Assembly (NCBI GenBank): GCA_030323885.1
Contig: CM059192.1
Location: forward strand, 64,783,593 to 64,847,592
Direction of reading: 5' to 3'
Length of the DNA: 64,000 nucleotides
Origin: Branchipolynoe longqiensis
Lineage: Eukaryota > Annelida > Polychaeta > Phyllodocida > Polynoidae
Positions 24,975 to 38,300 of the stretch are shown here, in pieces. Numbering within the stretch: position 1 is the first letter of the stretch; the number at the start of each line of letters is the position of its first letter. The notes under the pieces are model-generated. The model saw only the letters and a list, made by a program, of their open reading frames with translations, had not been told where the DNA came from and ran no database searches. The position numbers and the translations under genes were made by a program.

Positions 24975-25310
24975 GGATCCTGACAGACGGGATGGCCGAA
25001 TGAGTTAGAGCGTCCGTCGCCCGTGCTGGTAGATCGTGGGTTCGAACCCTGGTCGATTTAAACCAATGACTTTAAAATTGATACTTGTCGCTTCCTAGCC
25101 AGGCGCTCGGCATTATTATGGCAGGGCAAGGACTGGTGTGCTCAGTGTCAGGCTAGTGGGATATCAGATCATGGTGCCGGCGGTCTGGTTTCCCAGTGGG
25201 ACAGCACTATAAAGTTGCCATGAGTGTGCACTGTCACAAGTCGGTACCCGTCCTGATATGACCTTAGATGTTGCTAGGATGTAAAACAACAACTCCCGTG
25301 CTTCTTTGAT
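24975..25310 (+). mobile_element. tRNA-derived SINE (SINE-1), near full length
   Basis: The head has an A box (ATGGCCGAATGAGTTAGAGC) and a B box (GGGTTCGAACCC) with tRNA-like spacing, resembling a Ser/Leu-type tRNA. The body continues through CAATGACTTTAAAATTGATA, CGCTCGGCATTATTATGG and TGATATGACCTTAGATGTTG to an A-rich end. Other fragments lie near 26998, 29690, 35825, 46870, 57216, 57850, 58812 and 60350. It is a SINE rather than a tRNA gene because of the long tRNA-unrelated body. Confidence 0.8.
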
Positions 25311-25317
25311 TGTTCTG

Positions 25318-26345
25318 CATACGTAAGCCCGCAGAATTCTAAAGAGCGCCAGATTTTCAGCAGTCGGTCTCCTGTGGAATTTGCGCTGAGTTTTCTTTCA
25401 TTCCTTAATGGACCTCCCACAGCCGTCATCCAACCATGGAGGCATCAGATGCTTGGGAGTTGCCGAGGTCTTCGGAACAGTTTTCTCTGCGATCCATCTC
25501 AGCATCTCAGTGAAGGCATCGATGTCACTGATATCTGGAGTGAACTCCTCGCGACATAGGGTCTGGAAGGTGGACCAGTCGGCTTTACGAAGCCACCAGT
25601 TCCACCTGTGCTGGGTGCCTGGCCTTGCCGGCATCCGAGGAAACGAACGAGCTGATCGGGCTGCGAAAAAGGCTCTGAACTGTGATGTTGAGTCGTGTCT
25701 GATCCCTCACTCTGATCTGAAACCACTAATAGCCACCCACATCAAATCCAAATAGCAACATGAGTGGGATGAAAACATCAATAAACTGCAAGAAATTGAA
25801 CCATATGTGGGAACACCACCACATACCCACTCAGGAGTTTGGCGGGACCAAGTGGTCCTTAGCCGCTGCCATATTGGCCACTCGCGGCTTACACATGCTT
25901 TTCTGTTCAAGGGGCACCCTCTCCCTGAATGTATTGGGTGTTAGTCCCCACTTACACTCAAACACATTTTATTAAGTTGTGTCGATTTCTTGGCCCTGCG
26001 CCAACAGTTTTACACTGCAAGTAACATGCATGGCCTTTTCACAAAGGTAAAACAAAAAAACATGTTAGCCTTTTTAACAGCAGCCAGTCTATATCATCAC
26101 ATATAGTCCCATTAAACCAATTAGATCAATTAATAACCTTTAACTTTTATCTTAATTTTATTTCCTTTAGTCAGAAATTATGTAACTGTGAGCTTTTTGG
26201 GTCCATAGTATACTGGCTGAAAATTGATTCTGTGCTTTTGCATTCTGTAAAAGCGATGGTTGAATAAAAAACAAACAATTCTCGCCGTGAATATGGCCTA
26301 TGGCGCCGACATGGCGTTAAGAAACCACCAATCAATCAATCAATC
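25318..26345. mobile_element. LINE-A copy with inverted 5' part
   Basis: Left part, about 25318-25600, is endonuclease-region coding on the minus strand (NWWLRKADWSTFQTL, ISDIDAFTEMLRWIAEKTVP). Right part, from about 25600, is plus-strand RNase H C-terminus (FHLCWVPGLAGIRGNERAD) through the HCCH finger to a CAAT tail at 26345. The abrupt head-to-head junction without intervening sequence is the hallmark of twin priming. In-frame stops (near 25755 and 25943) show decay. Confidence 0.75.
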
Positions 26346-26915
26346 ACAGAGCATGACCGGCCACAAGGTCCTCAATTCTCTTGCCTTTAGCATTCCTATT
26401 GTCCCCCCCCCCCCCCCCCCCCCATAATAGGTTGTGGCGTTAAAGTCACCCATAAGTAAATATGGGGACGGTAACTGGTCCACAAGGGCTTCCAGTTCTT
26501 GTAAAGTGAGAACGGAGCTTGGAGGGATGTAAATGGAACAGAGAGTTCCAGTCTTGTGCAGTGTCAGACGAACAGCTAGAGCCTGTAGTGTCATGTCTAA
26601 CGCCACTGGCATACATACCACATCACCCCTGACCAAGATGAAGGAGCCGGTCTCCATCTGGTGCATGCTTGTTATAAATGGTGTAGCCTTTAAGACTACA
26701 ACTCTCAGAAGCTTTTATATAAGTTTCTTGTAGGCAAACAGCAGGTGATGCATGGCAACTTCCAGTTTGGGTATATATGGAAACCGACATTTCCAACACT
26801 CTTTCACTGAATGGATTGTCTTCCTTAGGCCAAATAAAAAACAAAACAATTCTCACCGTGAATATGGCCTATGCTGCCGACACGGCGTAAAGAAACCACC
26901 AATCAACCAAATAAT
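26346..26915. mobile_element. LINE-A copy with inverted endonuclease and short plus-strand tail
   Basis: Minus-strand endonuclease (LCSIYIPPSSV, YLLMGDFNAT, VCLQETYIKASESCSL) lies at about 26346-26760. It is followed by a plus-strand 3' tail (CTCACCGTGAATATGGCC, ending at 26915). A C homopolymer of more than 20 bases (about 26402-26424) lies inside the endonuclease. The arrangement again suggests 5' inversion. Confidence 0.65.
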
Positions 26916-26997
26916 TTGTTTTAAATGGTGTTCGTCCTTTTCAAATAAAAATCGAGGTCGGGAGGGCGGTTTTATTTTTATTTTTGACGTAGACGTA

Positions 26998-27118
26998 ATA
27001 CGTAACCAGACACGATGGTTGAATGAGTTGAGCAACCGCCTCCCATTCTGGTAGGTCGTGGGATTCGAACCCTGATCGAGTCAAACCATTGACTTAAAAA
27101 TTGATATCAAAGTTGAAT
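26998..27118 (+). mobile_element. SINE-1 head fragment
   Basis: Diverged A box (GATGGTTGAATGAGTTGAGC) and B box (GGGATTCGAACCCTGATCGA), followed by the start of the SINE body. Confidence 0.65.
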
Positions 27119-27357
27119 TACTGTTAGCCTGACACACTTTTAACAGTTAAAAAAAAAGAGAGAACAATTCAACAGTGATGCCTCTGTATCACGAAGAAAG
27201 GCCCAACCAAAGGTGTGATCAAATCGAGTGCTGTTCATGAGGTTATATATATATTTGGTACTTATATATATATATTTTTATATATATTATGTTACTCTAA
27301 ACAGAAGAAAAGTAGATTATAATGGTCAACCTAATAAATTTTATTTTAAAATATGGC

Positions 27358-27442
27358 AGTTATTGGATTATGCAACTTCGGATTATGCAACTTCGGATTA
27401 TGCAACTTTCGGATTATGCAACCATCGGATTATGCAACTTTA
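27358..27442. repeat. Short tandem repeat TCGGATTATGCAACT
   Basis: Five copies of a unit of about 15-17 bp, resembling the terminal repeat of the TTAA MITE (CGGATTATGCAACTT). Confidence 0.75.
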
Positions 27443-27499
27443 AACAGATCAAGGGACAGTTCATTGAGAAATTAGCCCGACACCATCTATGTAATCTTC

Positions 27500-27690
27500 A
27501 TTCCAGAGACTTTTATTTAGCTATTATGATTGTGAGTTTACAAAATTCATGAGTGTCCATTGACACAAAATTGATTGTATGCTTTTATATGAAAAAGCGA
27601 CGGTTTGAACAAAAACAAACATTTCTCGCCGTGAATATGGCCTATGCTGCCGACACGGCGTAAAGCAACCACCAATCAATCAATCAATCT
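27500..27690 (+). mobile_element. LINE-A 3' tail
   Basis: Standard LINE-A 3' UTR with GCTGCCGACACGGCGTAAAG and a CAAT tail. It is 5'-truncated and non-coding. From 27690 to about 28290 no gene is visible. Confidence 0.85.
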
Positions 27691-28289
27691 TCATTCCAGT
27701 AGTCAAAGCTATTACGTGAATAGGCCTATATTGTCCGACATTAGTAGGATTAGGTTGTTGGGTTTTGGACCCTTATAACTTCATAGATCCTTTTACAAAT
27801 ATATAACAAATAGAAATTTAAAAGTTTCTGAGGTAGCTGGACTATGTCTTGTAAGTTTTAAATAATAATCCATCGTATTTTAATGCAACTTTCTGCTTTT
27901 TCATATTCCTGTTACCACTAAGTGGGAACTCCTGGTGGTGGACCAATGTTACAGGTAAGTGATGGAGGACACTTTCCTTGCGTTTTCCAATCGCTCACTC
28001 ACTCCCAATTTTGGGATTTTCCGACGGTTGTATATATTTCGCTTAAAGTTCATTGGAATAAATAGTTGAAATGGCTGTATTTATCACAATATTGATGATG
28101 ACATAGGTACTATGAGATTGTGACAGTCTAGGACGGCGATAGTAGTTGTGGGTTCTCAGTGTCTAGCTGAACACGGTGCATACTTCCGCTTCTTGCATGA
28201 TGGGACATGTACTCCCAGGGTTGTTGGCCTCAGTGTTGTATACCTACCCGGTATTCCGTTATGCTTCCGGTTGTCCGACAGTGTGGCAC

Positions 28290-29159
28290 CTACAGGTTCA
28301 GGGATATGTGTCAGTGTTACACAGGTTCAAGTTGTACCTGAGTGTGACAGACGTTGCACCTCGGTTTGACACAGGTTCAGGCCTCAGTATAACAGTGTAA
28401 AATTGTTTCAGGTTGCGCTTTAGTGTGACAGTACTAGCCTCACAGCTTCAGGTTGCACCTCAGGGTGACAGTGTGACACAGGTTATACCTCAGGGTGACA
28501 GTGTGGCACAGGTTCAGGTTGCATCTTAGTGTGACAGTACTATTCTCACAGGTTCAGGTTGCACCTCAGGGTGGCAGTGTGACACATGTTGCACCTCAGT
28601 GTGACAGTCTGACACTGTTTCAGGTTGCACTTTAGTGTGGCAGTGCAACCCTCACATGTTCAGGTTGCACGTCAGGGTGATGGTGTGACACAGGTTACAC
28701 CTGAGTGTGACAGAGTGACACCAATTCAGGTGGCACTTTAGTGTGACAGTGCGACCCTCACAGGTTCAGATTGCGCGACAGTGTGACACCGGTTCAGGTT
28801 GCGTGACAGTGTGACAGTGACCCTCACAGGTTCAGGTTGCGCCTCAGTGTGACAGTCTGACACCAGTTCAAGTTGCACCTCAGTGTGTCAGTGTGACACA
28901 GGTTCAGGTTGCATCTTAGTGTGACAGTGTGACCCTCACAGGTTCAGGTTGCGCCTCAGTGTGACACTGACACCGGTTCAGGTTGCACCTCAGTGTGACA
29001 GTGTGACACCAGTTCAGGTTGTGTCTTAGTGTGACAGTACGGCCATCACAGGTTCAGGTTGCACCTCAGGGTGACAGTGTGACACATGTTGCACCTCAGT
29101 GTGACTGTGTGACAGTGTGAAACCAGTTCAGGTTGTGTCTTAGTGTGACAGTACGACCA
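28290..29159. repeat. Minisatellite continuous with the CCP gene stop codon
   Basis: Degenerate units of roughly 35-48 bp built from CACAGGTTCAGGTTGCACC and CAGTGTGACAGTGTGACAC. On the minus strand each unit carries a near copy of the last codons and stop of the CCP gene. The 3' UTR of the gene must therefore start inside the array. No clear polyadenylation signal was identified. Confidence 0.85.
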
Positions 29160-29320
29160 TCACAGGTTCAGGTTGCGCCGAAGGATGGCGAGTTTCTCGT
29201 GCATGGTGAGCAGGTCCAGGAAGACGACAGCGCCGACCATGGCGCCGGCCAGTCCGGTGTAAATGATCCCGATATGGGCTGAGCCTGGCGCTTCTACCGG
29301 CTCGGCTAGGCTCGAGGTCT
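29160..29320 (-). CDS. CCP gene terminal exon: transmembrane helix, tail, stop
   Basis: Acceptor TTCTGTTTGCAG precedes AG-ACC at 29320; phase 1. The exon gives a short Pro/Ala/Glu stalk, then the helix, then HEKLAILRRNLNL and TGA at 29160-29162. The helix contains small residues spaced as G-x2-G-x3-G, a pattern seen in helix pairs. The two Arg after the helix fit the positive-inside rule. The last six codons are shared with the adjoining minisatellite. Confidence 0.85.
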
Positions 29321-32300
29321 CTGCAAACAGAACATCGCAGTCTCAGGGCGTGATAAGGCCACATACAAGAACAAATAGTAATCATCGCCACCCCTGCCTG
29401 AAAAATCGTCCGCCACTGATTAAACAAATTGTTATTACAAAAATAATAAATGTAAAAGATGCGTCGGGTTAGCAGCAATTGAATTTTCATATACATTTTT
29501 AAGTCATTGGTTTGATTTTAATGTAGCAAGTATGAAATGTTTATTTGACACTGTTAGTACTGCCTTAGTTTTATCGTTTTTAAAGCACATTGGACTGTTT
29601 AACCGGTTTTAAGACATTTTGATGGCATTGTATAGCCCTTAGTGTGCTGATATGCCGTTAAGCATTTATTCATTCATTCATTGGTTTGACTCATCCAGGC
29701 TTCAAACAGAGTAGTTCAAATCCCGCGACCTACCTCCAGAATGGAAGGCGGACCCTCAACTCATTCGGGCTTCGTGTCTGGTTACGTATTACCTAGATCC
29801 ATTATATGGCAGAAATATTTTTATAAAAATAAAAACCGCTCACCCAACCTTGATTTGTGTGATCAAAAGAACAATAACCAATTTTTTTTTTTGGAGGGGG
29901 TGCCTAAATAAGGCTATGCAAGACATCTTTAACATAAATGAGGATCTTCCGGAATTCCAGATTTTTTATCTGCCAGATTTTCCCCAGATGTGATTAAAAT
30001 GTGCGACCATTCCAGTTTTGCAGAGCTATCGATAGGTTTTCCATCACTTTACATGTCCCAAAAATTCATAAAATATTTTCCTGATTTCCTTTTGTCAGGA
30101 CATTCTCATCTATGCTTTATGGGCTATCCAAAGTTTTGAACATTTTCATAGTCGTACAAAGCGTACTACTTTTCCAGACTGCCCCTCTCCTCCAAAAAGA
30201 GAGTAGACATCAACATTTTACTACAGAACATGAATACAAGAATATCTACGTTTAAAATATCAACATTCTATTAAATGTTGAAAATCTTGGAGGGCACCTT
30301 ACCTCTCTGAGATATTCAAAGGACAATCTGGCTGTATCACCTCCTGTAACCTTAGCTATCTATGTCTTGTGAGTTAAATTTGGCTGGTATTTGACACAGA
30401 TTTAACAATGTTAAAATTGTGTCTGATATAAATTCGGCTGTAATTTTACCCTCTCAGAATTTCATGTAACTTTTAATTTAAACTTAGATGTGATGGACAC
30501 TTTTTTGTAATCGCGAAACCAAAGTGACAGAATACATTCTAGTAACGTTGTTCCATGAATGTAACCTTTGCAGCTGGAACGGCATTAAGTCACCACCCAT
30601 CAGTGGGGCCCAATATGCCGACAAGATAGGCGTTGCCTTAGCAACATGAAGGGGTATGAATAAGCACAGCAAACAAATAGTACTGCCAACACGGTTCTGA
30701 CACACAGTAGGCCTACAGTGTTGACACACCGTAAATGCCCTGACACACAGTAAATACAGTATTGACACAAAGTAAGAACGGTACAGACACAGTAAATACG
30801 GTGTTGACACATGGTATGAACGGTACAGACACAGTAAGCACAGTCTTGACACCTAGTAAACACACAGTAAACATAGTGTTGACACACAGTATGAACAGCA
30901 CCGGTGTAGCAGGAAATCGCAAACCCCTGGAAATTGCACACCCCGGGGTTTACGATTTCCTAGGAAATCACAAACTGCTCCTGGAAATCGCAAACCCCCC
31001 CAGGCTTTGTAGCATTTCGTAAAATTCAACTAACACACTAGTAAATAATGGTTTAAAGAATGGATAAATAAGAATTTGGAAAATTAAAATGGTTCTATTT
31101 ACTGTATGCATTGACTGAAGTTGGAACTAAAAAGGCTATTTTGCTAACGACATTGTTTACATTGCCGATCCTGAAACTGAGTGATAATACTAGGATATTG
31201 CTGCACCTCTTTACCTGGCCTTTAGAATGGCCACAGTGGCGACTTCTGTGAATAAAGGCCGTTTTCAGCGCATGTGCAGTCGGAATTACAAACTGGACTA
31301 TATCAAAGCCATAATGAGCTGGCAATAGAGGGACTAGAGGATATGTAAATTAATTTGTAAGTTAAAGATGTTTTCATTAGGATAAAGACTGCCAAACGTG
31401 CGGGGTTTGCGATTTCCAGGGGTGATATATGTGATTTCCTAGGAAATTGCCAACCCCCCCATGCCCATATATGGCATGGGGGTGTGCGATTTCCTAGAAA
31501 ATCACAAGTCGGGGTTTGCGATTTACAGGGTTTGCGATTTCCTGCTACACCAGCACAGTAAATACCGTGTTGACAGCTAGTAAACATGCCAACACACAGT
31601 AAATACAGTGTTGACACATGGTAGGAATGGTACAGACACAGTAAGCACAGTGTTGACACCTATTAAACATGCCGACACACAGTAAACACAGTATGAACAG
31701 TACCGGCACAGTAAATACGGTGTTGACGCCTAGTAAACACACCAACACAAGTAAATACAGTGTTGACACCTAGTGAACAAAGTGTTGACACATATTATAA
31801 ATGGTACAGACACAATAAACACAGTGTTGACACATAGTATGAATGGTACAAACCCAGTAACCACATTGTTTGACACACAGTATGAACGGTACAAACACAG
31901 TAAGCGCAGCGTTGACACATAGCATGAACGGTACAAACACAGTAAGCGCAGTGTTAACACATAGTATGAATGGTACAAACACAGTAAGCGCAGTGTTGAC
32001 ACATAGCATGAATGGTACAAACACAGTAAGCACAGCGTTGACACATAGTATGAATGGTACAAACACAGTAAGCGCAGCATTGACACATAGCATGAATGGT
32101 ACAAACACAGTAAGCACAGCGTTGACACATAGTATGAATGTTACAAACACAGTAAGCGCAGCGTTGACACATAGTATGAACAGTACAGACACAGTAAGCG
32201 CAGCGTTGACACATAGTATAAATGGTACAAACCCAGTAACCACATTGTTGACACACAGTATGAATGGTACAGACAGAATAAACACAGTGTTGACACATAG

Positions 32301-35300
32301 TATGAAGGTACAAACACAGTAAGCGCAGCGTTGACACATAGTATGAACAGTACTAACACAGTAAGCACAGCGTTGATACATAGTATGAACGGTACAAACA
32401 CAGTAAGTGCAGCGTTGACACATAGTATGAACGGTACAAACCCAGTAACCACATTGTTGACACACAGTATGAATGGTACAGACAGAATAAACACAGTGTT
32501 GACACATAGTATGAATGGTACAAAAACAGTAAGCGCAGCATTGACACATATGATGAATGGTACAGGCACAGTAAACACAGTGTTGACACACAGTAAGCAC
32601 AGTGCTGACACACAGAATGAATGGTACAGACACAGTAAGAACAGTGTTGACACACAGTAAACACAGTGTTCACACTGAGTAAACACACCAACACACAGTA
32701 AACACAGTGTTCACACCGAGTAAACAGACCGACACACAGTAAACACAGTGTTCACACCGAGTAAACACACCTACACACAGTAAACACAGTGTTCACTCCG
32801 AGTAAACACACCGACACACAGTAAACATACTTTTCACAACAAGTATACACCAACACACAGTAAACACTGAGTAAACACAGTATTCACACCGAGTAAACAC
32901 CGACACACAGTAAACACAGTGTTCACACCAAGTAAACACACCAACACACAGTAAACACAGTGTTCACACCGAGTAAACACACAGTAAACACAGGGTTCAC
33001 ACCAAGTAAACACACAAGTGTTCACGCCCAGTAAACACACCGACACACAGTAAACACAGTGTTGACACATAGTATGAACGGTACAGACTCAGTAAGCACA
33101 GTTTTGACACCCAGTAAACACACCGAGACACAGTACACACAGTGTTGACAGAGTGTGAACAGTACAGACAGTGTAAGCACAGTGTTGACACAGTATGAAC
33201 GGTACAAACACAGTAAACACAGTGTTGGTTGACACATAGTATGAACGGTACAGACACAGTAAGCACCGTGTTGACACATAGTATGAATAGTACAGACACA
33301 GTAAACAGTGTTGACACACAGTGTGAACAGTACAGACACAGTAAACACAGTGTTGACACACAGTATGAACAGTACACACACAGTAACAGTTTAAGCACAG
33401 TCAGTACGTGTGACACAGACACAGTATAACAGTGTGACACACAGTGTGAACAGTACAGACACAGTAAACACAGTGTTGACACGCAGTATGAAGGGTATAG
33501 ACACAGTACGCGCAGTGTTGACCCACAGTATGAACGGTACAAACACAGTAAACACAGTGTTGACACAGAGTATGAACGGTACAAATACAGTAAACACAGG
33601 GTTGACACGCAGTATGAACGGTACAGACACAGTAAACACAGTGTTGACACACAGTATGAATGGTACAAACACAGTAAACACAGCGTTGACACGCAGTATG
33701 AACGGTACAGACACAGTAAGTGCAGCGTTGACACATAGTATGAACAGTACAGACACAGTAAACACAGTGTTGACACACAGTATGAACGGTACAAACACAG
33801 TAAACACAGTGTTGACAAACAGTATGAACGGTACAGACACAGTAAACACAGTGTTGACACACAATATGAACGGTAGAGACACAGTAAGCGCAGCGTTGAC
33901 ACACAGTATGAACGGTACAGACACAGTATGAACAGTACAGACACATTGTTGACACAGTCTGAACAGTACAGGCACAGTGTTGACACACAGTATGAACGGT
34001 ACAGACACAGTAAGCACAGTGTTGACACACAGTATGAACGGTACAAACACAGCAAGCGCAGCGTTGACACACAGTATGAACAGTACAGACACAGTAAACA
34101 CAGTGTTGACACACAGTATGAACGGTACAAACACAGTAAGCGCAGCATTGACACACAATATGAATGGTACAGACACAGTAAGCACAGTGTTGACACACAG
34201 TATGAACAGTACAGACAGTAAACACAGTGTTGACATGCAGTATGAACGGTACAAACACAGTAAGCACAGTGTTGACACATAGTATGAACAGTACAGACAC
34301 AGTGTTGACACACAGTATGAACAGCACAGACACAGTAAGCACAGTGTTGACACATAGTATGAACAGTACAGACACAGTGTGAACAGTACAGACAGAATAA
34401 ACACAGTGTTGACACACAGTATGAATGCTATAGACACAGTAAGCACAGTGTTGACACATATTATGAACAGTACAGACACAGTAAACAGTGTTGACACACT
34501 GTGAATAGTACAGACACAGTGTTGACACACAGTGTGAACAGTACAGATGCAGTAAGCACAGTGTTGACACACAGTATGAACGGTACAAACACAGTGTTGA
34601 CACACAGTATGAACCGTACAAACAAAGTAAACACAGTGTTGACACACAGTGTGAACAGTGCAAACACATTAAGCACAGTGTTGATGCACAGTATGAACGG
34701 TACAAACACAGTGTTGACACACAGTATGAATGGTACAAACACAGTAAGCACAGTGTTGACACACAGTGTGAACAGTACAGACACAGTAAACACAGTGTTG
34801 ACACATAGTATGAATGGTACACACACAGTAAACACAGTGTTGACACAGTATCAACAGTACACACACAGTAAACACAGTGTTGACACACAGTTAGCGCGGT
34901 ACTGACGGACACAGTCCCCGATATCCGGCTGCCACCGCCCCGTCTGCTCACAGGTGCTGAGTTGCGTCCGGCCCCCGGACCCCGTCAGGCGGAAGTCCGG
35001 TTCGCACGTGACGTTGATGGTGGCGTCCACCTCCGTCGTTTCGTTATCTACCACCAGCCTCGTCGTCCACGTCCACACAGCCTCGCACTGGATCTCTGTC
35101 GGAGAGGCAGGGTACCAGGCTACAGTTGTTAGCCAGGCTGTGACAGCTGTCAGATAGGCTGCTACTTAGTGTGACAGCTGTTAGACAGACTGTTCCTTAA
35201 TCTTGCAGCTATTACACAGGTTACTACTTAGTGTGACAGCTGTTAGACATACAGTTCCTTAATCTTGCAGCTATTAGACAGGTTACTACTTAGTGTGACA

Positions 35301-38300
35301 GCTGTTAGACAGACTGTTCCTTAATCTTGCAGCTATTACACAGGTTACTACTTAGTGTGACATATGTTAGACAGACTGCTACTTAATGTGACAGTTATTA
35401 TAGAGGCTGCTACTTAGTGTGACAGCTGTTAGGCTTATTTAGTATGGCAGCTGTCAGACAGGCTGGTAATTAGTGACACCTGTTAAGCAGACTGCTATTT
35501 AGTGTGACAGCTTCTAAACAGACTTATTATTGTGACAGCTGTTATACTGCTATTTTGTGTGACAGCTGTCAGACAGGGTTCTACTTAACGTGACAGCTGT
35601 TATAAGACTACAACTTAACATGACAGCTATTAGACAGACTGCTACTTAATGTGACATATGTTAGACGTGCTGCTACTTTATGTGACAGCTGTTAGACATG
35701 TTGCTACTTAACGTGACAGGTGTTAGACATGTTGCTACTTAACATGACAGCTGTTAGACATGTTGCTACTTAACATGACAACTGTTGGGCAGGCTGCTAC
35801 TTAATGTGGCAGTCGTTATGCAAAAGCCTACTGATATGACCTTAGATGTTGCCAGGACGTAACACTCCAACAACCAACCAACTAATGTGACAGACAGCCT
35901 TTCGGCAGGCTACTATATGAAATCTCGACTTACCGCGGCAGTTCCTGATGGTGGGCCACCAGGTGGCGTCCCCCGTGCACGTTGTCTCCATGGCAACGAC
36001 GGACGGGTAGAAGTGGAAGCCAGACATGCAGGTGTAACTGGGTTGGGACAAGGACATCTATTGGAGGAGTGCACGCCCTAAGCAGGTCGAATTACGCTCA
36101 ATCACACAAATCACGCCATCCCATATTCAATCACATCAAATCACACTCCACCAGAAAAATTACGTCATGTCGTCCCGCGTTAAGTCAAGTGAAATCACCC
36201 TACGTGAATCAAATCAAATCATCCCTCAAGTCATCAAATCATGCTACGTGGATCAAAGCGTGTTATCACATCAGTGATGAAAGAAAATTAACAATATAGT
36301 AAAATCCATAAAGAGTACTGTATCCTGCATCCTTTTAATTTAACGAGTGTCTATTGGCATACAATTGATTGTCTGCTTTTACATGTAAAAGCAATGGTTT
36401 GAACAAAAAACAAACATTTCTCGCCGTGAATATGGCCTATGCTGCTGACACGGCACAAGGCAACCATCAATCAATCAAAACCTCACAATATTCAGATGTT
36501 CCTCCTTGGCAGCTGAGGAAACCAAACATTATCCTCCAGCTGGCCATGTCGAAGAAATCTCAAACACACCCACTTTCGTATCATGAAAGCTTTATCGATG
36601 TACAAAGTGCTTTTAGTTCCCACCTAGCCCTTTTCACTGATGGGGTCAAAGACAGATAACAGAGTCTCTGCGCCAGCAATTGTCCACGGACGTGAATTAG
36701 GTATGCATATTCCAGACCAGAGTTCCACCTTTACTGCTAAGGCACAAGCACTCCTACTCGCATTAGAGTGCATCAAAACCTCAGCCAGTCATAAATTCAT
36801 CATTATCACTGACTCTTTTTCCTGCCTTCAGGCTTTAAACAACTTAAAGTACTCATTAAACTAAACCCTCTTTCAATAGCAAAATTTGGCATTCACCTCG
36901 CCGTGAATATGGTCTATGCTGCCGACACGGCGTAAAGAAACCACCAATCAATCAATCGTAAAGCAACTATCAATCAATCAGTGATGTTTTGTATTAAAAG
37001 TGATTTTTGTGGGTTCGTTTTCTTGCCTCTTAATTTTTATATTAAAACCATACATATAGTCATTGTTATTTCTCATGCTTATCGAAGGATGATGAAAATA
37101 TCATGGACAAAGAAGATCACCAACAAAGAAGTTCTCAGAAAAATTAAAAATAAGAAAAGCTTGTTTGCAACTATACAGACAAAGAAACTTATTTATTTTG
37201 GCCACATCATTCGTCAGAGTTCAATATACCGTACATTGTTGGAAGGGAAGGTGAATGGCAGCAGAGGGAGAGGGAGACCAAGAACATCATGGTTTACAAA
37301 TATTTCACAGTGGACAGGCTTGAATTATTCACAGTCTATCAGAACAGCACAACATCGGGACAAGTGGAGAACCATTGCATCCAACCCTCGACTAGAGGAT
37401 GGAACTATTGATTGATTGATTGATTCACAATTCACATCTTACCCAGTGAATCGACTATGAATATGACTGTCTTTCGGGGCACTTTAATTTAAAGTTGCAT
37501 AGTCCGATGGATTTGAGTTTTTGTCATTTTCAGAGATAAATATATTAGGTTGGTCATTATAATTGAAATTACTTTAGTTTGAAATAGCTGTTATTTTAAA
37601 TGGCTAACTTTTGAGATATTTGACATGCCAAATTAAATTTGTCAAGCGCACCAAAACTCTGACACCATAGGCTTCTGCTGTGACATGTTCGATTAAATTT
37701 ACTCAGCATTCTCTTCTATGTGGTAACAAGTGCTTAAAGTTGCATAGTCCGATGAAAACATCAAATTTTCAAAACCAAAACTCTTATCTAAATTTGATTC
37801 AACTTAGACACTGGTGCACTTATTAAGCATTTGTTGCTGCATAGAAGGGCATAATAAGTCAATTAATAAAACCTGTTACTACTGAAGTCTATGTTGTCAG
37901 AGTTTTGGCATGCTCTCCAAACTTAGCCATTTAAAATTAAAGTTACTTCAAACTAAAGTAAAGTAGATTATAACGATTAGTATAATATATTTATCTCAGA
38001 AAATAGCAAAAACTCAAAAGCAGCGGAATATGCAACTTTAATAAGTGCATCATTATCGAAGTTAGATATGTAGAATCAAATCTAGATAATTATTTTGGTT
38101 TTGAAAATGTGTTGCTTCATCGGACTATGCAGCTTTAATAAACATCTTAAAAACGAAATTTGAAGTCAAAATGAGTATGAACCCTGTAAGACTCACTTGT
38201 TTTATACTCCAGTCCCACTAGGCTTGCGACCTCTTGCGACCAGTTTGGTCACAAGGATGTTGGTGCAACACAACTGTCTTGTGACCAAAATGAAGAAAAG

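Noticed and set aside
24975..25060. A functional tRNA gene
   Set aside because: A and B boxes are good, but the cloverleaf is not convincing, several fragments share the same long non-tRNA body, and one interrupts a LINE. It is a SINE.
30600..34951. Open frames of up to 516 codons in the 42-bp array (Cys/Leu/Tyr-rich on minus, Thr/Asn/Ser-rich on plus)
   Set aside because: The unit length is a multiple of three and lacks stop words, so several frames on both strands stay open together. Peptides are pure repeats with no domain.
36010..36057. Start of a protein at the ATG at 36055-36057
   Set aside because: A TAG directly precedes it in frame, and the better acceptor AACCCAG is further in; phase analysis with exon 9 explains the sequence fully.
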